Below, one piece after another: positions 59,001-64,000 of a stretch of DNA of 64,000 bases (its first letter is position 1; each line of letters opens with the position of its first letter). Made by a program: the position numbers and the translations under genes. A model generated the notes under the pieces. The model had not been told where the DNA came from. It worked only from the letters and a program-made list of their open reading frames with translations, and searched no databases. The DNA is from Delphinus delphis (lineage: Eukaryota; Chordata; Mammalia; Artiodactyla; Delphinidae), in NCBI RefSeq assembly GCF_949987515.2, contig NC_082693.1, positions 22,378,994 through 22,442,993 on the forward strand. The letters run 5' to 3'.

Positions 59001-61931
59001 ACTTTTTACAGAGTATATACAACTATTTAAGAGACAGTGTTTATTTGGGGAGCTATTAACTTTTATATTTAAGTTTTGTCCTTAGTATAATAAAATGACC
59101 CTCAGTTGCTAGTGAACAATGGTCTGTAGAACTTGTTCATTTAAAAAAGTATTATTCTCATGTTTGTTGATTATAAACCTTTTGTCTGTCTGTTTCATTG
59201 ACTGTAAGCTCCTTGAAATCAGGGAACATTTCTTAACAGGCTTCATATTCCTGTCACCTAGCACAGTGCCTGGCTCATCGTAGGTATGCAAAAAAGAATA
59301 AGAGAATGAGATTGGAAGAAATTTATGCTACTTGCTGTGCCAAACAAATGTGGATGTCTATTTTATACTAAAATTATATTTTGAACAGTTTGCGAAGGCC
59401 AGTTAATATTCCATACTTTAAAGAAGAACTCTGTTCATTTTACTCAATACTTATTATCTATTATGTACCTAACATTAGATAGTAGGCAAATATAAGCAAT
59501 GTACAGTTCCTGCTCTCAATGAGGATTATAATCTAGAAGAGGTTCTGGATTGAATTGAGATGAATTTTTAGGCATGGAAAATACAGAAAATATTTTTAAA
59601 TCATGAAGACTTCAGTGAGGAAAAGAGATTGAATGCTTATCTTTCCCATTACTTTGGTCAATGGGTATGTAGGTGCAGAAAAGAAAGTTGCTGATCATTT
59701 GTGGTGAGAGGAATGTGAAATGAGTATTTTTCCTGTTTACGGGTTTAGATATGCTGTGCTGCTTATCCTTAATCCTAGTCCTAACAGAAATCTGACTTCA
59801 AAAGCACATTCATGGTCAGTCAACTTTCTTGTAAATATGTTTGATATATTACATTTATGTTAAATGGCAATGAAAAGACATTACATTCATATTAAGTGGC
59901 AATGCAGATTTTATAAAAAGGGGAGGATCCAAAAATTTTAAAAAAGTATTTCACTGATTCACAACTTCCATCTCTTTTTTTTCAGGAATTACAAGCACAC
60001 GTTGACCAGATAACTGAAATGGCAGCAGTAATGAGGAAAGCCATTGAAATCGATGAGCAACAGGGTTGCAGGGAACAGGAACGAATATTTCAACTTGAGG
60101 TAAGTTTTAAATTGCACATGTAGGTGAAAACTGTCTATACAAAGATTTATGCCAGAAAATATATCCCACTTTAAAATATATACTTTCTGGGGACTTCCCT
60201 GGCGGTCCAGTGGTTAAGACTTCACCTTCCATGCAGGGGGTGCGGGTTTGATCCCTGGTCAGGGAGCTAAGATCCCACATGCCTCGTGGCCAAAAGAACC
60301 AAAACATAAAAAAAAACAGAAGCAATATTGTAACAAATTCAATAAAGACCTTAAAAATGGTCCCAAAAAAATCTTAAAAAAATAATATATGTATATATAT
60401 ACACACACACTTTCTGGGATACTAGTAGTGTTCTTTTTCCTAATCTGGATACTGGTTATATGGGTGTATAATGCAAGACCATTTATATAGTAATGCAAGA
60501 GTCTAGGATCAATAGTAAACTTATACCAGTAATTGAGAAAATTGATTTGTTTTTTATCCTGTGTCTCTTCTGTTATTAGGTGAATATACTTCTTCAGTTT
60601 AGTAATTTTTTTTAATATCTTTATTTTATTAGAGGTCACAGTGATGCAGGGAGAAATGTTTTCAGTCCACAAATCATATTCTTTGGCCACTTGTATTTTT
60701 CTGGGGAATATAAAAGCTTTTATCGCATCTGTCCTTTATTTTGTGGTAGCAGAAGCACAAGTCATTGTTGAATAACTGAAATCAGTAGAGTAGACCTTTA
60801 TACTTTTAAAACCTTTCTTTTGAAATCGTGGTGGAGAAATTGGTTATAGAGGGCCAAAAATGATTTCTCTAAGTGTACAAAGTTCTCTCATTCTTTATAA
60901 CAAAGGTAAGCAAACTTTTTCAGTGAAAGGCCAGATAGTAAATCTTTTAAGCTTTGCAAACAGGCAGTCTCTGTTGTAGCTACTCACCTCTGGCATTGTA
61001 ATGAAAAAGCAGCTATACACACAAAAAATAAGATCGGACTCAACTGTGTTCCAGTAAAGTTTAATTTACAATAACAGGCCTCACTCAAGCCAGGCCATAG
61101 TTTGCTGATCTCTGCTTTATTTATACCATTGAAACTTAGAAAGTAAGACCAAAAGACAAAGCAGTAGAGAATAACTTATGAGAGTTATTTGTAAATGTCT
61201 AAAAATTTCTTGCAGTAACTAATCTAGAAGGAAAGGGCAAAGGCAAAGTTGTTTACCAGTGCTAGATTTGGTCACTTAACTTTCCTTCTAAGAAATATCA
61301 CAATCTATTCAGCCAGCCCTGCTGCTGTTAAATTCCAGTGAGGGAAGCAAACCAGGCCTTGCCCTGCATTCCATGCTATCATGGAAATAATCAAATTACT
61401 AAAGTACTGAGAGCTTTTAGCCCCAGGGTATTATTCAGACTTTCTGAGTTTACACAAATATAAATCTAGGTGTTATTTTCTTACTGTGATTTTCTATACT
61501 GTGATTATAAAATAGGGCTGTTTCTGAGGTTCTGTCTACAGTTACAGCTGCATAAATAAAAAGGCTTTTCAGTGGTGGAAGACATTGAATACATGATTCC
61601 TACCTCTTTAAAAAAGTGTTCCGTGGATTCAAGTTGTCAACTTCAGCTGCATATATCATTGAATACATTTCTGCCAATTACAGTACTTGCTTTTTATTTA
61701 TCATACCTTCATGTGTTTGGCTTTTCTTAAGATATGTTTGTACTCTTGTAGCCACCTCGGTGACTGCTTCTTTGTTTTTGTGCTTTCTTATAGCAAGAAA
61801 ATAAAGGCTTGAGAGAGATCCTTCAAATAACTCGAGAATCATTCTTGAATCTTAGAAAAGATGATGTGTCGGAAAGTACATCTTTATCAGCATTAGTGAC
61901 CAATAGTGACCTGAGTCTGAGGAAGAGCTGA
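44768..61931 (+). CDS. FGFR1OP2: FGFR1OP2 (FGFR1 oncogene partner 2, SIKE family), complete coding region in six exons
   Basis: Spliced gene on the plus strand. ATG at 44770 and TGA at 61929-61931; six exons of 135 (coding), 118, 143, 114, 114 and 138 nt give 762 nt, that is 253 codons plus stop, the length of the known long isoform. Without the fourth exon the product is 215 residues, the known short isoform. Family knowledge: a cytosolic coiled-coil protein paralogous to SIKE1, found in STRIPAK phosphatase-kinase assemblies; also called wit3.0 in wound healing; its human gene was found fused to FGFR1 in 8p11 myeloproliferative disease. Visible: nearly the whole product is charged, heptad-like helix (for example [20 protein letters not shown]), with a short Ser-rich C-terminal tail. 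No signal peptide or membrane segment. Intron 2 has a GC rather than GT donor. No breaks were seen. Confidence 0.97.
45825..46985 (-). mobile_element. Old L1 3' part, antisense
   Basis: 'gtttacccttttgaagagtgcagg' to 'ctcttcaaatcctttaccca' is reverse-complement L1 3' UTR and ORF2 C-terminus; it resumes at ~46912 ('cccatttttaaattgagttattt'). Interrupted by a second L1 tail at 46631-46911. Confidence 0.8.
46631..46911 (-). mobile_element. L1 3' UTR tail nested in the old L1
   Basis: 'ccagctttactgagatatacttgacatacaacattgtgtaac … ccaccatgatgtacattacattctcagaacttac'-type L1 3' tail, breaking the host phrase 'cctttgcccatttttaaattg'. Contains a (GT)n tract at 46783-46807. Confidence 0.75.
46992..47034 (+). 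repeat. (TG)~21 microsatellite 58 nt before FGFR1OP2 exon 2
   Basis: Uninterrupted TG dinucleotides, in the sense strand of the transcript, ending 58 nt before the exon 2 acceptor at 47092/47093. UG-rich RNA is the known binding target of TDP-43, which can repress nearby acceptors. Confidence 0.93.
47093..47210 (+). CDS. FGFR1OP2: FGFR1OP2 coding exon 2 (residues 46-85)
   Basis: Acceptor TTTTCATTAG; encodes [20 protein letters not shown] then [19 protein letters not shown]. The only phase-compatible end is AAAG at 47210, directly followed by GCAAGC, a GC donor. The exon is 118 nt, so skipping it would shift the frame. A (TG)21 tract ends 58 nt before it. Confidence 0.95.
47211..47216 (+). 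other. FGFR1OP2: GC-type 5' splice site of FGFR1OP2 intron 2
   Basis: AAAG|GCAAGC. The phase of exon 3 needs exactly one extra base after AAA, so the border can only be here; the other positions match the donor consensus well, as is usual for GC-AG introns. Confidence 0.9.
47314..47443 (+). mobile_element. CHR-related SINE (old short subtype), sense
   Basis: GGGAATTTCCTGGTGGTCCAG start, B-box-like GGTTCAGTACC, tail of (AAAT) units. Perfect 11-bp duplication AAATGGGAAAA (47301-47311, 47444-47454). Lies ~100 bp after the GC donor in the sense direction. Confidence 0.9.
47519..53062 (-). mobile_element. Large L1 (~5.5 kb), antisense in FGFR1OP2 intron 2
   Basis: Reading on the minus strand: 5' UTR part (53062 to ~52560), ORF1 remnant (51857-52372 with an N-terminal coiled coil and the RNA-binding segment [18 protein letters not shown]), ORF2 endonuclease (51335-51625, 51021-51335 with [10 protein letters not shown]), reverse transcriptase (48720-49631 with FADDMILY), the C-terminal domain (47890-48653 with [17 protein letters not shown]) and a 3' UTR ending in poly(A) (poly-T at 47521). 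ORF2 is split by several frameshifts and stops, and the endonuclease QETH motif reads QKTH, so it cannot act alone. A target-site duplication was not found. Confidence 0.93.
53345..53540 (+). repeat. Probable MIR-like relic
   Basis: 'cagagtctcagtttctccatccagatgatggaatggataatatcc' resembles the MIR 'cctcagtttcctcatctgtaaaatgggataat' block. The rest is diverged. Confidence 0.45.
53900..54450 (+). repeat. L2 LINE relic (3' part)
   Basis: 'gattatgttattcttttgcttgagaaccttcactgtgtact…ccaaacacacc…cttagaatgccctgtc…actagactctgagctttatggcc…cagtaaatatttgttaaaatga' is in L2 3' order. The plus-strand frame at 54018-54254 is part of it. Confidence 0.75.
54525..54738 (-). mobile_element. CHR-type SINE (short cetacean subtype), antisense
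   Basis: Poly-T at 54529-54545, then short-subtype sequence, ending CCACCAGGGAAGCCCC. It sits only ~155 bp upstream of FGFR1OP2 exon 3. A short GGTATC repeat flanks it (54508-54513, 54739-54744). Confidence 0.9.
54893..55035 (+). CDS. FGFR1OP2: FGFR1OP2 coding exon 3 (residues 85-132)
   Basis: Acceptor TGTTTTTGATAG at 54881-54892, donor GTAATC. Completes the split Glu codon, then [20 protein letters not shown] and [17 protein letters not shown]…KEQHTK. 143 nt, ends in phase 0. Coiled-coil character throughout. Confidence 0.97.
55036..57431. other. FGFR1OP2 intron 3
   Basis: AT-rich, with no SINE or L1 that I recognise. Its one striking feature is a 39-bp perfect tandem duplication at 56664-56741. 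Open frames here are chance. Confidence 0.5.
56664..56741 (+). repeat. Perfect 39-bp tandem duplication
   Basis: 56664-56702 (AAAAAGGAGACACTTTGATT…TTATTAAC) is repeated without a change at 56703-56741, ~690 bp upstream of the cassette exon. Confidence 0.93.
57432..57545 (+). CDS. FGFR1OP2: FGFR1OP2 coding exon 4, 38-codon cassette (residues 133-170)
   Basis: Acceptor CTGTACTACAG, donor GTACAC. Reads [20 protein letters not shown] then [18 protein letters not shown], the segment that separates the 253- from the 215-residue isoform. 114 nt, phase 0 at both ends, so inclusion or skipping keeps the frame. The acceptor has a poor pyrimidine tract and the donor departs from GTRAGT, in keeping with optional use. 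The same stretch holds an open frame on the opposite strand, which is a shadow. Confidence 0.93.
58618..58813 (+). mobile_element. MER3-like hAT-Charlie miniature element
   Basis: 'cagagctgtccaatagaactttctgcagtgatggaaatgttc … agccacatgtggctattaagtacttg … catagtggacagcg' aligns over its length with the copy at 24546, including the CTGTCCAAT / GTGGACAG ends. Confidence 0.7.
59205..59295 (+). repeat. L2 3'-end relic
   Basis: 'gtaagctccttgaaatcagggaacat…cctgtcacctagcacagtgcctggctcatcgtaggtatgcaaa' matches the L2 3' terminal consensus. Confidence 0.75.
59986..60099 (+). CDS. FGFR1OP2: FGFR1OP2 coding exon 5 (residues 171-208)
   Basis: Strong acceptor CTCTTTTTTTTCAG, donor GTAAGT. Reads [20 protein letters not shown] then [18 protein letters not shown]; 114 nt, 38 codons, phase 0 at both ends. 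Confidence 0.97.
60190..60388 (+). mobile_element. CHR-related SINE (old subtype), sense
   Basis: GGGACTTCCCTGGCGGTCCAG start, B box GGTTTGATCCC, long A-rich tail holding AATAAA at 60341-60346. ACTTTCTGGG occurs on both sides (60182-60191, 60409-60418), the probable target-site duplication with a TA/CA stretch in between. One of only two SINEs in the sense orientation of FGFR1OP2. Confidence 0.85.
60903..61130 (+). mobile_element. hAT-type miniature element
   Basis: 'gcaaactttttcagtgaaaggccagatagtaaatcttttaagctttgcaaac…cagtctctgttgtagctactc…gttccagtaaagtttaatttacaataacaggcc…gccatagtttgctgatctctg' is a familiar mammalian non-autonomous DNA element. I do not name the exact subfamily. Confidence 0.6.
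61794..61931 (+). CDS. FGFR1OP2: FGFR1OP2 coding exon 6 and stop (residues 209-253)
   Basis: Acceptor GCTTTCTTATAG, then [20 protein letters not shown] and a Ser-rich tail ending [11 protein letters not shown] at 61929-61931. The helix ends about residue 230 and the tail is likely flexible. Confidence 0.97.
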   Translation, partial: QENKGLREILQITRESFLNLRKDDVSESTSLSALVTNSDLSLRKS

Positions 61932-62490
61932 AGAGCTTTTAAGTCTGTGAATGAATTAACAGAAAAATCCATCTCAAGCTGCCCTTTGTTTTATTTTTTA
62001 TAATATGTACAGTGCACTGGCAATGACATTTTTAAAAGACAGCAACAAGAAAATGCATAGTTAATGGTCATAGATGTTATTCCAAACTATAATTGAAAAA
62101 TAGAAACTAAGCCTTTGTTAACTGGTGAACAAGTTAAAGATTTTCACAGTGACTGCTGAATGTATCAAGAGCTTTCAGCAGTGCTGCTGGCTTTCTGGTT
62201 GACACTTGGATAAACATGAATATGCCCAACAAGTGTCTGGGAATTAATAGAAACATCCCAATTTTAAAATACAAATTTTGCCACAGAATTGTGAATGGAA
62301 AATCGTCATACTAAATTATATCCTCGCTGTATGGTGAAAGTTAGCAAGTAGCTTATGTACCATGAGACTTCAGCTTTAATGATTGCCTATCTACCTTCTC
62401 ATTAATTTAAATTTTTGTCAAAGAAAGTTCAGTTTGAAAGACTTAGGAATGTTTTATATGCACCATAAATAAAAGAGGTAATTTAATTTT
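61932..62490 (+). other. FGFR1OP2: FGFR1OP2 3' UTR, at least the proximal part
   Basis: AT-rich sequence after the stop with no repeat that I recognise. The first canonical poly(A) signal is at 62468-62473, giving a UTR of about 560 nt if used. Longer forms using ATTAAA-type signals near 63128-63163 are possible. The true end cannot be fixed from sequence alone. Confidence 0.6.
62468..62473 (+). terminator. Candidate FGFR1OP2 poly(A) signal AATAAA
   Basis: AATAAA inside ACCATAAATAAAAGAGG, about 540 nt after the stop codon. It is the only canonical AATAAA I found between the stop and the window end. Confidence 0.55.
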
Positions 62491-64000
62491 AGCTAATTTA
62501 TCCTAATTAATACTAACAGTTGTCCATGATTTGCTTAAGTATATGAAATATTTCAGGAATGAAAGAGAAGGAATACTACTTTCTAAGAAAGAAGAGCTTA
62601 TAAGAGACATATTTAGTAGGTTAAACTACTTCTTTGAAAGAATAAGTTTTGGTTCTAAATCAGTAATGGAGATGAGATTTTTCTCTTCTCTGTTTGATCT
62701 TTAAGGATATTATGTAGTTCATTTAGCTAACAGTTGAAATGTTTGATATAGCAAGATAAGTATGGTAATTTCAAAGTAAATTGGGAATTCCTCTGCCTCA
62801 AAACCTTTTTTTTTTCCTTAAGTAATTACGCTTAAGACATATAGAAACAGTAAGTTAAAATATAAAAAAAATTTTTTTCTAGATCTATTCTTAAGTTCCA
62901 TCTGGTTCTCATAACCTACAAGATGTTCCTTGTAACCTTTCAGTCAAAGGGCTAGGGGGTGGTGAGGGGGAAATCTGGATTTATAAGTATTTGTTTTATT
63001 TTTTACAGAATATATATCCAGTATATAAATTTTTAAAAGCTGCTAGAAATAGAAATGTGCTTTAACATCAGTTGAAATCTAAATTTTTCATGTTTTGTCG
63101 TGATTATAGAAGAAAAGGTAAGAGTGTCAAATATGATTATTAAATATACTGTACTCACATTAAATATATATTAAAAATAGCACAGTAGAAAATTCTACTT
63201 TGGAGTATATAATTTGTTAAAGTAATATTTACATGGTAACTTTTATGTATAATTTCATATATTGGTAAAATTCAAAACTACTTTTCACTTCGGAATTTTT
63301 TATCTTAAGTTTGGGGAAAGTGGGGTTGATGGGACTGATTGAATAGAAAAGGGCTAATGGCCCAAACATTAAATAGATTTCTTTTCTCATTCAGAGGCCT
63401 TAATTGTTATTTGGTAAACAAGTGACAGTTTTTATTTTTCAACTTTTCTGTTGGTTTTGGGGAAAGTATCCTTTAGTTTGATGCCACATTCATTCATAGA
63501 GTTTTTATCCCAAGTCAGAATTGAAATAAGCTACACAATTGAGAGTAAGTCTGAGGCAATTCATTGGGGCAGCTCTATTATAAAACATTACTTGATAAAT
63601 AATTATTTTTGTAAACAGATAAGTTGATTTAATTTATTCTTGGTCTTCTTACTTGGATATTATTTTAAGAACTTGGTGTTTAAAGACATTTATGTTATTA
63701 TATAGCAAGTGTTCTAGCCCATACTTTTTTTTTTTAAGCAGAACCTTAAAATTTATGTCTGAGAATATGTACTACTAGGAACCTATTTTATCAGTAAAGA
63801 TGAGCGATTAAAATTGGTATGGTCTCCAAGTTTATTTTTTCTTACCAGAAACTTAGTACTTAGCAACAGCTTCTATCTGTATTTCTTAGGAATTGGCCAG
63901 CAACTTACTGCTGACTTGGCAGACCTTTTGATCATCTGTGGTGCGTTTAATAGTGTCCCCCAGAAGTATGCCCAGGTCCTAACCTGTTGTACGTGTGGAT
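62490..64000. other. Downstream of FGFR1OP2
   Basis: AT-rich sequence, either distal 3' UTR or intergenic. Only ATTAAA-type signals occur (~63128, ~63160, ~63370). At the edge (63937-64000) 'taatagtgtcccccagaagtatgcccaggtcctaacc' begins a common interspersed repeat cut by the window. No exon of a following gene was found. Confidence 0.5.

Larger units (their letters stand above)
57546..59985. other. FGFR1OP2 intron 4
   Basis: AT-rich intron with an hAT miniature element at ~58618 and an L2 relic at ~59205. The minus-strand open frame at 57849-58097 has no recognised homology. Confidence 0.5.

Overview
This is mammalian nuclear DNA, most likely from a cetacean (inferred). The main clue is eleven copies of the tRNA-derived CHR SINE family ('ggcttccctggtggcgcagtgg...'), several of them the ~200 bp type with 'cgtgagccatggctgctgagcctgcgcgtccggagcct' familiar from whales and dolphins. 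I recognise no BovB LINE and no Bov-tA/ART2 element, which argues against a ruminant. Nothing here is prokaryotic: genes are split into short exons with GT/AG borders inside repeat-rich introns.

Two protein-coding genes lie head to head. On the minus strand, from about 30 kb down to position 4881, is INTS13 (Asunder, Integrator subunit 13). I can place 14 coding exons with codon phases that join without a break into 649 codons. The last ~57 codons, which include the C-terminal cleavage-module binding region, lie beyond the left edge. On the plus strand, from a CpG island at ~30.5-31.3 kb to ~62.5 kb, is FGFR1OP2, a coiled-coil protein of the SIKE family and a STRIPAK component. Its six coding exons total 253 codons plus stop and are complete, including a 38-codon cassette exon. 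The order agrees with the human 12p11 arrangement. The shared GC-rich, TATA-less interval is a probable bidirectional promoter.

Layout: 1-4880, end of an INTS13 intron filled with L1 fragments and one SINE. 4881-29352, INTS13 exons 14 to 1; introns hold an L1 3' part (5345-7090), a Tigger1-like pogo transposon split by an L1 (12776-15368), an L1 ORF2 fragment (20965-21990), SINEs, MIR/L2 relics and hAT-type miniature elements. 29353-31290, upstream leader region and CpG island. 31275-44767, FGFR1OP2 intron 1 with a long nested antisense L1. 44768-61931, FGFR1OP2 exons, with a ~5.5 kb antisense L1 in intron 2. 61932-64000, 3' UTR and downstream DNA.

I found no new biological system. The points most worth a second look are: a GC-AG intron in FGFR1OP2 whose upstream exon also has a (TG)21 tract close before its acceptor; the weakly bordered 38-codon cassette exon; the strong antisense bias of retroelements in both genes; a SINE copy that may carry transduced 3' flank; two perfect tandem duplications; and well-dated nested insertions supported by target-site duplications. 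Exon coordinates were read by eye from splice signals and frame continuity, and repeat family names rest on recognition, not on a search.
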